64,000 bases of DNA from the NCBI RefSeq assembly GCF_021044625.1, contig NZ_CP087999.1, forward strand, positions 1,381,001-1,445,000, written 5' to 3'. Below are positions 1 to 10,900 of the stretch, piece by piece (the stretch's first letter is position 1; the number at the start of each line of letters is the position of its first letter). The DNA comes from Geomonas sp. RF6. Lineage in GTDB: Bacteria > Desulfobacterota > Desulfuromonadia > Geobacterales > Geobacteraceae. The notes beneath the pieces are model-generated. The model worked only from the letters and a program-made list of their open reading frames with translations, was not told the DNA's origin and did no database searches. The position numbers and the translations under genes are program-made.

Positions 1-3000
1 GCGAAGTCCGCTGCTCCGTAGGTGACCGGGGGTAGTGATTCAAAGCTGATGATCTGCGCCTGCTTCCCTACTGTTATTGCCGCGGGGGCACTGGGCGCGG
101 AGAGGTGGTAATATGCGTCAGCGCCACGGGTTGCCACGATGGAGCAACTGCCTGTCCCGCTGGTGAAGGTCAGGGCGCCGGTGGAGGGATCGACGCTGCA
201 GGCGGTGGAAGCCCCGGCGCTGTAGCTGTAGGCGCCGCTGCCGCTCCCCCCTTCCGCAGTGGCACGCAGACCCGTTTCGCCGTATGTAGCCGCTACAGGA
301 GCACTGACCGTCACGACACCCTGCGCCGCCTTCGCCGCCGCAGTATTGTTCGTCACCGACGCTGCAGCGAGGTAGTTTCCATTCCCTTCCTGGTCGTACT
401 GCACCACGCACGTCCCGCTCCCGCTCACCATCGTGAAGGTCGCGCCCACATTGGTGCAGATTGTCCCGGTGCCGCTGCTGTATTTCACGCTCCCGCCGGG
501 GGCGGTCGCCGCTACAGTAAACGACGAGTTGTACGGCGCACTTGCAGGAGCCGGGGTCCCTACAGTGATCGTCTGCGCACCTCTGGCGACCAGAAGTGTC
601 CCGCTGGCGGTCCCCTGGTACGTCGGATCGTTCACCGTTGCAGTCACCGTGTACGTTCCGGCGGCCGTCGGTGCGGTGGCGGTCGGGCCGTAGCTGGTTC
701 CCGCCGTGCCGCTGTAGCTGACAGTCACCTCAAGAGGCGCCGGGGTTGTGGTGACGCTGACGCTTTTGGACGAACCGTCATAGGTCTGGCTGAGGTTACC
801 GAGGGTTATGGTGGCTCTGTTTTTCGGGACCACGTTCAGTGCCACCGTCATCGTCGCAGTTGAGTAGTTGACGCTGTCCTGCGGAGTGAAGGTTGTGCTA
901 AGGGTCTGGCTCCCCAGCGACAGTACCTCGCCTGAGTCGGGGGTGTAGGAGAAGGTACCCGGGACGGAGGCGGATCCATTGAGCTCGCTCCCGGAGAGGG
1001 GGCTCCCGACGATGATGTCGGAGGGGGTGTTCCAGGTGATGACGGGGGTCGCCTTCTCAACGACGAGCTTCCCGTTGCCGTAGCTGAATTCATAGTTATT
1101 GGAGAAGAGGTTGCCGCGGCTCACCACGATTTCGTACTCGCCGACGGGACTGCCGGCGGCGGCGGTGGTGCTGAACTGTGGAGCTCCCAGGAGCGCCTTT
1201 TCGTTCTCGTTGTTCACGAAACCGGTGTAGGCGGCGGTGAAGGCGGGGTTTTCCGCGCCGTACGGGCGGGATGCAGCGGCTACGGCCACCATGAGCGGCG
1301 CTTTCTCTACCGTAAGGGTCTGCCGGGCGGTGCCGGGGGCGTAGTTGGTGTCGCCGGCCTGGCTGGCGACGATTTCTGTCGTTCCGGCACCGACGATCGT
1401 GACGGTGCTCCCCGAGACCGTCGCTACGGTCGGGTTGGAGCTCGTGAAGGAAATCGTGTTCCCCGAATCGCCGCCGGTGGCGGTGATATCGAAGGGCAGT
1501 GCTCCATAGGTGTTCCTTTCGAAAGGAGTGATGGAGACCGTCTGGCTCGCCTGCCCGACCGCCAGGATTCCGTCAACGAACCGGAAGGTGTAATTGGCTG
1601 CCTTTAGTGTGCCTGCCGAAACGGTGATGGAATAGCTGCCGACGGGGCTCGACTGGAGAGCGCTGGTGCTGACGACTGGTTCCCCCTCGAGATTCGCTGC
1701 TGTCTCGCCATCGATAAAGCCGCTGTAGCTGACGGCAAGCTCCCGGTTGGGGGTGTTGTATGGGCGGCTTTGGTCGTTGGCGGTGACGGTCACGACTGCC
1801 TTTTCTACCGTGAGGGTCTGCTGCGCCGTCGCGGAGGCGTAGTTGCTGTCACCGGGCTGGGTGGCGGTGATCATCGTGCTCCCAGCGCCGACGATGGTGA
1901 CGGTGGAGCCATCGATTGTGGCGACCGCCGTGTTGGAACTGGTGAAGCTAACGGGCTGACCGGAAGCGCCGCCGGTGTAGCCAAGGGGGAAGCTCCCTGC
2001 TCCGTATGTCTTCGGCCCGATGGGGTTAAAGGTAATCATCTGGCTGGCGAGGTCGACCGCAAGGGTACCGGGGGCGAAGACGAAGGTGTAGTTGTCAGCC
2101 GAGAGCGAGCCGATCTCAGGGGTGATCGGGTAGCTTCCGGGGGTGCTGCCTGCCGTCGCCGTCGTGGTGAAACCCGGTGTCCCCGAGATGACTGCAGCTG
2201 CTGTCTCGCCCAGCATCAACCCGCTGTAGTTCGCGGAGAAGTCGGGATTCGGCTCTCCGTAGGCGCGGCTGGCGTTGCTGGCTGTCACCGTTATGACCGC
2301 CTTCCGCACCGTGAGGGCCTGGGCGACCGCCGCTGCGGGAAGACGGTTGTCGTCGCCGCCCTGGGTGGCCGTGATCGTTGCACTCCCCGCCCCGACGATG
2401 TGAATGAGCCCTTCAGCCGTTACGGTGGCCACCGCCGGCGCGCTGCTGGTATAGACGACGGGAAGCCCGGAGGAGGCGCTGGCGCCTGGACCGAAGTCTC
2501 CCGCTCCGTACGTCTTCTCGGCGAGTGCGCCAAAGGTGATTATTTGGCTCCCCTTTGCAACGACGAGGGTGCCGCTCGCTGAGCCCTCGAAGTTCGCGTC
2601 GTTGATGGTGGCGGTGACGGCGTAGCTTCCCGCCGCTGTCGGGGCGGAGGAGGAGCCGTCGTAGCTCACTTCCACCTGCAGGTTCGCCGGAACCGTGGTG
2701 GCGGTGACGGATCTGGGGGTACCGTCGTAGGTCTGGCCGAGGTTGCCGAGTGCGACGGTGGCGGATCCCTTCGCGACCTGGACAATGACGGTATCGGAGA
2801 CAGGAGTATATCCCGGGTCGGTCGGGGTGAAGGTAACGGCTGCGCTGTAGGGGCCTACGGCTGCCGGAACGGCATCGGGCAAATCGAAGGTGAAGGCCCC
2901 CGCCACAGACGCGGTGCCGCCGGTGAGTCCTGAGGAGGAGAGCGACTCCCCGTATTTTATCCCGCTGGCGGCGGGCCAACTGGTGATGGACGGCGTCGCC

Positions 3001-6000
3001 TTCGCCACTGCCACATTCACCGTAGCAGTGGCGGTCGTGTAGTTGCTGCTGTCGGAGGGAGTGAAGATCACCACGGCGCTGTAGGAGCCTGCGGTCGAGG
3101 GTGCCGTACCCGGTACCTTGAAGCTGAAGCTCCCTTCAACGGAGCCTGAGCCGCCGGTGAGCGTGGAGGCGGAGAGTGTCTGGCCATAGACGATGCCGGT
3201 AGCCGTCGGTAGAGCCGTGATTGTCGGGGTTGCCCTGGCAACCGGCACATCTACCGTCAGGGTGGCAGCGTTGTAGTTCGCCGCGTCGAGCGGGGTGAAG
3301 GTTACAGCGGCTCGGTAAGTCCCTGCTGCGGCTGGAACGGTGGCAGGGTCGGCGAAGCTGTACGTCCCCTCGGTCGACGCTGTTCCTCCTGTAAGAGTGG
3401 AAGAGGCCAGAGACTCCCCGAACACGATCTCCTTCGCGACCGGGGATGCTGAGATGACCGGCGTCGCGGGGATGATGAGAAGTGTGCCGTCGACATAGTT
3501 AAAGCTGTAGTTTTTTGCCGAAAGGTCACCAGCCGCCGCGACGATAGGGTAGCTCCCTACCGGGCTCGTTCTGTCGGCAGTGGTGGTAAGGGAAGGGAGA
3601 CCGGAGAGGACCGTTGAGGTGTCGCCTCTCAGAAACCCGATGTAGCTTGCGCTGAAGGCTGGGTTCTGCTCCCCGTACGCGCGGCTTTCATTATTGGCCG
3701 TCACCGTAACGACCGCCTTGTCGACTACCAAGGACCGGCTTACGTCGGCAGCGGCGCTGTAGTTGCCGTTTCCCCCCTGGCTCACGGTAATGGCAGCGCT
3801 CCCTGCCCCGACGACCTGGACGACGCCTGCTGCGTTGATAGTGGCGACAGAGGTATCGGAACTTGCAAAGGTGAGCGGGTTGCCGGAACCCCCTCCCGTT
3901 GCCGTCACCGTGAAATCCGCGGCACCGTACGTCACCGGAGAAGGGAGATCAAAGTTGATCGTCTGCGTCCGCTTCCCGACCGCTATCACCGCCGGGGCGC
4001 TCGCCGCCGAGGCGGCATAATTGACATCAGCGGCGCGACTCGCGGTGACGGAGCAGGTGCCGGTACCGCTCGTGAAGGCGAGCGCGCCGGTGGACGGTTC
4101 CACGCTGCAGGCGGTGGAGGCCCCGGCGTTATAGCTGTAGGCGCCGCTGCCGCTCCCCCCGGTCGCACCGGCGAAGAGGCCGACGTCTCCGAAAACCGCC
4201 TGAGCAGGAGCTGTCGCAGTCACGGTCGCCTGGGCTGCCTTGGCTGCCGTCGTGCTGCTTGATACCTGCTGCGCAGGGAGATAGTTCAGGCTGCCGATCT
4301 GATCATACTGCACGACGCAGGTCCCGGTCCCGCTCAACATCCTGAAGGTCGCACCCGAGTTGCTGCAAACAGCGGGGGTCCCGCTGCTGTAGGTGACGGC
4401 GCCGCCGGACGCGCTCGCCGCGACGGTAAAGGTGGTGTCGTACGCTGCGCTCGGAGGAGCCGGAGCAGCGACAGTGATCGTTTGGGGAGCCTTTGCAATG
4501 GTGAGGGTGCCGCTGGCGCTCCCGGCATACGCCGGGTCGGTCACCGTTGCACTGACGGTATAGCTTCCGGCGTCCGTGGGAGGGATAGCAGTCGGACCAT
4601 ATGTTGTACCCGCAGTCCCGTTATAACTTAAGACGACAGAAAGTCCGGCAGGTGTTGTAGTGGCAGTGGCGCTCTTCGCTGTCCCATCGTATGTATGGGT
4701 GAGAGCTCCCAGCGCGACAGTCGCCACTGCCTTGCTCGTTATCTCCTCATTCATAACTCCAGAAGTTAGTCCAGTTTGTTCGGCTGTAAGGAGGTACTTG
4801 CCAACTGTACTGTCACTATAGTAGACAATGGCTTTGTGGGTGTTGTTGTTGTTCTGACCGGTTCCACCATCCAGGTCGATCGTGGTGATTGGGGTTTTTT
4901 TGCCGGAGTCACTGTAAAACGTACCGGTAGAACTGGAGCTGGATAATTTTACAGTTGCACTCATAAGTGTGCATTTCGTATTACCGTTGTGGGCCTCTAT
5001 GTCTATGGCAGTTGACACCATGCCGACTGCGGTAGTCTGGATAGTGCCGCTGAGGTACTGCGGGAACCTTAGACTTGTACACGCTCCTGCGGCCACGTAC
5101 CCGTCGATGAATGCGCCACCGGCAGAAACTCCTGATGGCTGAACCGTAGAGATCGAAGCGTCTTCGACTGCCTTCGCCATGTTCACCCTGCCGTTGCCGA
5201 CTTCCCCTGCGTTCCCTGTCTGATCCGCCGTGCGCCCCAGGCGCCCCACGATGACGCCGTTTGTAAGGGCCGGATCCATAGCCTTCATGAAGCCCGCGAC
5301 CGCAGCAACCACCGCCGATGACGCGGAGGTTCCCGTCATGCTGGTGTAGCTGCCGTTCATCCCCGTCGTGAAGATGCCGACCCCCGGCGCCGCGAGGTAC
5401 ACGTCGTCCCCGTAGTTGCTCCCCCGGTAGAGGAGATCGTTCTGATCTGTTGCCGCGACCCCTACGACGCCGCGGTCCCCTGCCGGAAATGTCGGCGCGC
5501 TGCTTCCGCCGTTGCCGGTGGCGGCGACCAGTACCGCGCCCTTGGACCAGGCGTAGTCGATGGCGTCCTGGAGGCTCTGGCTGAAGGTCGGGTTGCTGAA
5601 CGGCATGAGAATGACGTGCGCACCGTTGTCCGCTGCCCACCTGATCCCGGCGATGATGTCGCTGTCGAGTCCTTCCCCCTCTGCGTCGAGTACTGTGACC
5701 GGCAGGACCTTCACCCCCGCGGGCGCAACCCCGGCGCCCCCCATGCCGTTCCCGGCGACGGCCGCGATGATGCCGGCCATTGCGGTGCCGTGGCCGGTAC
5801 TATCGGTCAGGCCGTTGGTACTGTCGAGGAAGGAGGTGCCTTTCATGACCCGGCCGGCAAGATCCGGGTGCGAAGCGTCTACTCCCGAGTCCAGGACAGC
5901 AACGATAGCGGCACCGGCCGGCTCCCGGACACCGGCCACCTTGTCCCACCCGATCTTCGGGAGAGCCCATTGAGACGGGTATGCCGGATCATCCGGAATC

Positions 6001-6326
6001 CCCGCCGCCTTTCTGACCTGGTCGACCTCGACCGCCTCCACCCGGGGGTCCTTCTTGTACTTCGCCAGCACCGCCTGAAGGTCCCCGCTGGCCATCTTCA
6101 CAACATGAAGCCTCAACTGATGCAGCCTCGCCTTCCGGGTCCCCCCGTTTGCGGCGATGACCTGAGCCTCGTCGGCAGTGCTGACGCCGGCGCGGAGCTT
6201 CACGATGAGGGAACCTTTGGCGCGCGCTGAATTTGCCGCAGTTGCAGGCCCGACAGAAAGGAGAAATACAGAGGCAACAAAAAGGAGAGAAAGAATCTTT
6301 CTTAGCGAGTGCTGTCCGATATACAC
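1..6326 (-). CDS. Giant secreted S8 (subtilisin-like) serine protease with MBG/Ig-like repeats, C-terminus off window
   Basis: The frame is open from a GTG at 6326 to the window edge (about 2,108 codons). The GTG lies 5 nt after an AGGAGG box and starts a signal peptide (basic start, hydrophobic residues 11-27, PATAANS cleavage region). Residues about 35-105 look like an inhibitor-type propeptide. The S8 domain follows at about 115-385: Asp146 in VAVLDSGVD, His179 in GHGTAMAG, oxyanion Asn272 in ATGN and Ser334 in GTSASS. The rest is a chain of MBG/YDG-type Ig modules with recurring GSYTVSATV, SRPYGxxNP and NYTF motifs. The protein is probably exported to the surface, with the modules acting as a stalk or adhesive region (inference). 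The DNA of the last 780 bases resembles that about 3.9 kb upstream, so a block of modules has been duplicated. The C-terminal anchor is outside the window. Confidence 0.9.
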   Translation of the reverse strand, partial: MYIGQHSLRKILSLLFVASVFLLSVGPATAANSARAKGSLIVKLRAGVSTADEAQVIAANGGTRKARLHQLRLHVVKMASGDLQAVLAKYKKDPRVEAVEVDQVRKAAGIPDDPAYPSQWALPKIGWDKVAGVREPAGAAIVAVLDSGVDASHPDLAGRVMKGTSFLDSTNGLTDSTGHGTAMAGIIAAVAGNGMGGAGVAPAGVKVLPVTVLDAEGEGLDSDIIAGIRWAADNGAHVILMPFSNPTFSQSLQDAIDYAWSKGAVLVAATGNGGSSAPTFPAGDRGVVGVAATDQNDLLYRGSNYGDDVYLAAPGVGIFTTGMNGSYTSMTGTSASSAVVAAVAGFMKAMDPALTNGVIVGRLGRTADQTGNAGEVGNGRVNMAKAVEDASISTVQPSGVSAGGAFIDGYVAAGACTSLRFPQYLSGTIQTTAVGMVSTAIDIEAHNGNTKCTLMSATVKLSSSSSTGTFYSDSGKKTPITTIDLDGGTGQNNNNTHKAIVYYSDSTVGKYLLTAEQTGLTSGVMNEEITSKAVATVALGALTHTYDGTAKSATATTTPAGLSVVLSYNGTAGTTYGPTAIPPTDAGSYTVSATVTDPAYAGSASGTLTIAKAPQTITVAAPAPPSAAYDTTFTVAASASGGAVTYSSGTPAVCSNSGATFRMLSGTGTCVVQYDQIGSLNYLPAQQVSSSTTAAKAAQATVTATAPAQAVFGDVGLFAGATGGSGSGAYSYNAGASTACSVEPSTGALAFTSGTGTCSVTASRAADVNYAASAASAPAVIAVGKRTQTINFDLPSPVTYGAADFTVTATGGGSGNPLTFASSDTSVATINAAGVVQVVGAGSAAITVSQGGNGNYSAAADVSRSLVVDKAVVTVTANNESRAYGEQNPAFSASYIGFLRGDTSTVLSGLPSLTTTADRTSPVGSYPIVAAAGDLSAKNYSFNYVDGTLLIIPATPVISASPVAKEIVFGESLASSTLTGGTASTEGTYSFADPATVPAAAGTYRAAVTFTPLDAANYNAATLTVDVPVARATPTITALPTATGIVYGQTLSASTLTGGSGSVEGSFSFKVPGTAPSTAGSYSAVVIFTPSDSSNYTTATATVNVAVAKATPSITSWPAASGIKYGESLSSSGLTGGTASVAGAFTFDLPDAVPAAVGPYSAAVTFTPTDPGYTPVSDTVIVQVAKGSATVALGNLGQTYDGTPRSVTATTVPANLQVEVSYDGSSSAPTAAGSYAVTATINDANFEGSASGTLVVAKGSQIITFGALAEKTYGAGDFGPGASASSGLPVVYTSSAPAVATVTAEGLIHIVGAGSATITATQGGDDNRLPAAAVAQALTVRKAVITVTASNASRAYGEPNPDFSANYSGLMLGETAAAVISGTPGFTTTATAGSTPGSYPITPEIGSLSADNYTFVFAPGTLAVDLASQMITFNPIGPKTYGAGSFPLGYTGGASGQPVSFTSSNTAVATIDGSTVTIVGAGSTMITATQPGDSNYASATAQQTLTVEKAVVTVTANDQSRPYNTPNRELAVSYSGFIDGETAANLEGEPVVSTSALQSSPVGSYSITVSAGTLKAANYTFRFVDGILAVGQASQTVSITPFERNTYGALPFDITATGGDSGNTISFTSSNPTVATVSGSTVTIVGAGTTEIVASQAGDTNYAPGTARQTLTVEKAPLMVAVAAASRPYGAENPAFTAAYTGFVNNENEKALLGAPQFSTTAAAGSPVGEYEIVVSRGNLFSNNYEFSYGNGKLVVEKATPVITWNTPSDIIVGSPLSGSELNGSASVPGTFSYTPDSGEVLSLGSQTLSTTFTPQDSVNYSTATMTVALNVVPKNRATITLGNLSQTYDGSSKSVSVTTTPAPLEVTVSYSGTAGTSYGPTATAPTAAGTYTVTATVNDPTYQGTASGTLLVARGAQTITVGTPAPASAPYNSSFTVAATAPGGSVKYSSGTGTICTNVGATFTMVSGSGTCVVQYDQEGNGNYLAAASVTNNTAAAKAAQGVVTVSAPVAATYGETGLRATAEGGSGSGAYSYSAGASTACSVDPSTGALTFTSGTGSCSIVATRGADAYYHLSAPSAPAAITVGKQAQIISFESLPPVTYGAADF

Positions 6327-6690
6327 AACCGCCTCCTGGTCAATCCAGTGATCAATTCATGGCACTCCAACGACGGCAACGACTGTGCAACGTGACGCAG
6401 CGCCCCCCCTGATACGAGCGGCACCCTGGCCACACCCTTGCGTATACAATTAGGTCACGTGAATTAGTAAAATCTATTCCTCTTTTAAATCGCATGAATG
6501 ACAGGGGCTGGGGCTGAAGGATACGTTCCGCGGTACGCGTTCTGACGTACCATTCCGCGTTTTCACGCAGCACCCCGCGTTTTCACGCAGACTCTTCCTG
6601 CCCCCCTTCTGGATCACCTGTGGAGATGCCGGCACACCCGCTCCCCACGCTGTTCCCTTGTAGAGGAGACGCGGGGGAGGGCATCGTTGG

Positions 6691-7570
6691 ACGCGCTGAC
6701 ACATGTAGGCCGGAATAAGCGGTAGCGTTTCCGGCATTCGCTGAGGCGCGACTGCGTCTGTGGTGGACTGCCGGGAACGCCTGTCGGCTTATCCCGGCCT
6801 ACATTGACACCCCGGCTCAACCCCATCTCCACCGTGGACGCGCTGACGCATGTAGGCCGGAATAAGCGGTAGCGTTTCCGGCATTCACTGAGGCGCCACT
6901 GCGTCTGCGGTGGACTGCCGGGAACGCCTGGCGGCTTATCCCGGCCTACATTGACACCCCGGCTCAACCCCATCTCCACCGTGGACGCGCTGACGCATGT
7001 AGGCCGGAATAAGCGGTAGCGTTTCCGGCATTCACTGAGGCGCGACTGCGTCTGCGGTGGACTGCCGGGAACGGTTGGCGGCTTATCCCGGCCTACATTG
7101 ACGCCCCGGCTCAACCCCATCTCCACCGTGGACGCGCTGACACATGTAGGCCGGAATAAGCGGTAGCGTTTCCGGCATTCGCTGAGGCGCCGTGCGTCTG
7201 TGGTGGACTGCCGGGAACGCCTGTCGGCTTATCCCGGCCTACATTGACACCCCGGCTCAACCCCATCTCCACCGTGGACGCGCTGACGCATGTAGGCCGG
7301 AATAAGCGGTAGCGTTTCCGGCATTCACTGAGGCGCGACTGCGTCTGTGGTGGACTGCCGGGAACGCCTGGCGGCTTATCCCGGCCTACATTGACGCCCC
7401 GGCTCAACCCCATCTCCACCATGGACGCACTGACACATGTAGGCCGGAATGAGCGGTAGCGTTTCCGGCATTCGCTGAGGCGCCGTGCGTCAGTGGTGGA
7501 CTGCCGGGAACGCCTGTCGGCTTATCCCGGCCTACATCGGCCAATTGCCCCGGCTTAACCCTATCTCCAC
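6691..7570. repeat. Tandem array of six REP-like palindromic units, 147 bp period
   Basis: The same start motif (acgcgctgac or a close variant) recurs at 6691, 6838, 6985, 7132, 7278 and 7425, giving periods of 147, 147, 147, 146 and 147 bp. Each unit is an imperfect inverted repeat about 100 bp long, opening with TGTAGGCCGGAATAAGC and closing with GCTTATCCCGGCCTACA, followed by a spacer of about 45 bp. Units differ by a few substitutions. The apparent reading frames across it are only a product of the repeats. The rest of the 6327-7929 gap (6327-6690 and 7571-7929) shows no gene I can support. The kinase promoter is presumably in its last 150 bp. Confidence 0.9.
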
Positions 7571-7929
7571 CTTGCCCCTCCGCTTTGGGGGGGCGGGAGC
7601 TCCTGCTTTCGCCCGCACAGATACCGCGCCGGATTCTGGACCGGGGGTCTCTGCCGCGCCGCACACTGGCCTCATCGGAGGGGCCAAATGCCTTTCACCC
7701 TGCCAAAGAGTGCTCTGAGTCGCCTTTCCCCCCTTTTCCCCCAAAAAGCGGTTGAGTGGTGACGACATCTGTGGCATCTTCTGTATACAAAATCTGTCAT
7801 GGCACGCTGCCCGCGGTTTTGCGCGGAGTTATGCGCACTTTCCCGCCGAAAACCATTTATGCAACTTCACTTCTTGCCGATACGGAGTGAGTCACAGACA
7901 CCGATCTCCACCACGAGCCAGGTTCCCGA

Positions 7930-10900
7930 ATGAAAGTCAGCACACGATTTCTCTACCTCGAGGTCATCCTCGTCGCCGTAGCTCTCGCCACCGCTACCCT
8001 CTGTTTTCTCTTCCAGGTGAAGGAGAGCGCGCAGCAGTGGGCCTTGCGGGAACAGGCCCAGCACCTCCAGAGCTTCAGAAAACTCATCGAAGAAAAAGGG
8101 AGCGGCTTCAGGATAGTGAATGACAAGCTCCTGATCGGGGAGTACGTCCTCAACGGCCGAAATGAGCTCCCCGACGCTATATCCGAGGTCTTCGGCGGCA
8201 CCGCCACCATCTTTCTCGGCGATCGGCGCATCGCGACCAACGTCGTCAACACAGACGGCACCCGCGCCATCGAAACCGTCCTGCAAGGACCGGCACGGAC
8301 CGCCCTCTTCAGCCAGGGGAGAGGATACCGCGGCGAGGCCCTTGTCCTCGGCGTCCCCTCCCTCACCGCCTACGACCCGATAAAGACAGCTGACGGGGAA
8401 ACGATCGGGGCGCTCTATGTCGGCACCCCGAAGAGCGTCTACTTCAATATGTACGACCGTTTCAGGAAGGAGGTCGTGCTTCTGGCCGTTCTCCTCACCA
8501 TCCTCTTCTCCTCCGTCATCCTCCTCCTCATGCGCCTGCGCAGCAAGCGGGAGGCGGAGCTCGCGGCGGACGAGCTGAAGTTCCGGCAGCTCTTCGACCT
8601 GCAAAGCGACGCAATCCTCATTACCGACAGTGAGAGCGGCGCGATAGTCGAGGCCAATACCGCCGCCTGCCGCCTGTACGGGTTCAACAGGGGAGAGCTC
8701 GTCGGCCGTCCGGCTGCAGAGCTTTCCGCGGATGGAGAAGCTTCGTTGACTCCTGGTGACGAGGGTGCAGTCTGCCGTCAGCGAACGCGAAGCGGAGAGG
8801 TTTTCCCTGCGGAAATCCGCACTTCTTCCTTCGAATGGCAGGGGCGCGGCGTGACCATCTCCGCCATCAGGGATGTCGCCCGGCGGGAACGGGCAAAGGA
8901 CGAGCTGCGAGAGAGCAAGGAGCGGCTGGAGCTCGCTGTTGACCACGCCAGGCTGGCGCAGTGGGAATACGACCTGGCGACCGGGATGTTCCACTTCAAT
9001 GACCGGTTCTACGAGGTGTACGGGACGACGGTCGGGCGGGAGGGGAGCTACATCGTCTCCCTCGACCATTACCTCAGACGATTCATTCCCGCCGAGGACG
9101 CCCAGCACGTGGTCGACCAGCTGGAAGCCGCCTTCTCCAGTCGCGATCCCCGCCACACGGGACAGATGGAACACATGGTGGTGCGCCCCAACGGCGAGAG
9201 GCGCTATGTGGTGGTGCGCTACCGCATGGGGTGCGATCCGGACGGCCGGGTGGTAAAGCTCCTCGGGACGAATCAGGATGTCACCGAGTTCAGGCGGGCG
9301 GAGGTCGCCTCCCGCGAGAGTCACCATCTCTTCCGCGCCGCCTTCGACGTCATTCCGGAATACATCTCCATCAGCACCTTCGAAGACGGCATCTTCGTCG
9401 ATGTGAACCCGGGATTCTCCAGGATCAGCGGATATACAAAGGCGGAGGTTATCGGCAGAAGCTCACTGGAGATCGGCCTGTGGCCCGTCCCGGAGATACG
9501 TCGGCAGCTTCTTCAGGCATTGGACGAAAAAGGCTTCGTCAACGGCATGGAAGGGGTGTTGCGCCACAAGGATGGGCACCTTCTCTCCGTCCTCATATCT
9601 GCAGGGAAGGTCCAGCTGCAGGGGAGGAGCTTTCTCTTTGGCTTTGTGAAGGACATCACTGAGAGGAAACGAGCAGAGGACGCCATGTCCCGGCTGAACC
9701 GGACACTGAGGACGCTCACCAAGTGCAACGAGGCGCTGGTGAGGGCGGAGAACGAGTCGCAACTGCTGCACGATGTCTGCACGATTGTGGTAGAGGAAGG
9801 GGGGCATCGCTGCGCCTGGGTCGCCTATGCGGAGTCGGACGAGAAGCAGAGCGTGCACTTGGCCGCGGAGGCGGGAGGCTCCCCTGAGTACCTGGAGTCG
9901 CTGGACATCGTCTGGGCCGACACGGTGCAGGGGCGCGGCCCTGTCGGTACGGCGATCCGCAACGGCAAGCCGACCTACATAAAGGATGTGAGAACAGTCG
10001 ACTCCTCCTTCGCGCCCTGGAGGGAACGGGCCGAGGCACAGGGGTACCGCTCCATCCTGGCGGTCCCCCTCTTTTCCCCGGTGCAGCGCGGGTCCCTCAA
10101 CATCTACTCGTCCGAGGCCGATGCCTTTGATGAGGAGGAGGTCGATCTCATGGTGCAGCTCGCCACCGACCTCGCCTACGGCATCAGCGCGCTGCGCACC
10201 AGGATCAGCCATCAGCAGGCGAGCCAGGCGCTGCAGATCACGGCGGAGGAGTACCGCAGCCTCGCCGCCACTCGAGACCAGGAGCGGACGCTGCTGCGGG
10301 GGCTCCTCGACTCCATCCCCGACCTCATCTTCTTCAAGGACCACAGCAGCACCTATCTCGGCTGCAACAAGGCGTTCGAATACTTCGCCGGACGCAGGGA
10401 AAGGGAACTGACGGGGCTGACCGATTTCGATCTATTCCCGGAGGAGATGGCGCGGCTTTTCAGGGAGATGGACCGCAACATGATGGCGCAGCGCCAGTCG
10501 CGGCTCAACGAGGAGTGGGTCGACTACCCGGACGGCCGGCATGTCCTTCTGGAGACGCTGAAGACCCCCTTCTACGACGAGGCGGGCAACGTGCGCGGGC
10601 TGATCGGCATCAGCCGCGACATCAGCGAGCGTCACCAGGCGGAGGAGGAGCGGGTGAACCTGGAGACGCAGCTGCACCAGGCCCAGAAGATGGAGGCGGT
10701 CGGGCAGCTCGCCGGGGGGATCGCCCACGACTTCAACAACATACTCACCGCCATCATGGGGTACTCCGACATCCTAGCCAACAGACTCGAGAAGGGGAGC
10801 ACCCTGGCGGGGTACGCAGAGCAGGTGCAGCTGGCGACGGCGCGCGCTGCTGAGCTTACCAGCCGCCTCCTCGCCTTCAGCAGGAAGCAGGTGCTGCGGA

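Noticed and set aside
6691-7570. CRISPR array
   Set aside because: The regular period is 147 bp with conserved sequence throughout. There are no unique spacers and no cas genes nearby; the units are internal palindromes.
6614-7664. Several minus-strand frames of 86-170 codons across the repeat array
   Set aside because: Their peptides are the same 49-residue unit repeated because the 147-bp repeat length is a multiple of three. There is no ribosome site and they do not continue beyond the repeats.
7867-9327. Minus-strand open frame of 486 codons opposite the hybrid kinase
   Set aside because: Antisense shadow of PAS and Cache domains with strong motif support on the plus strand.
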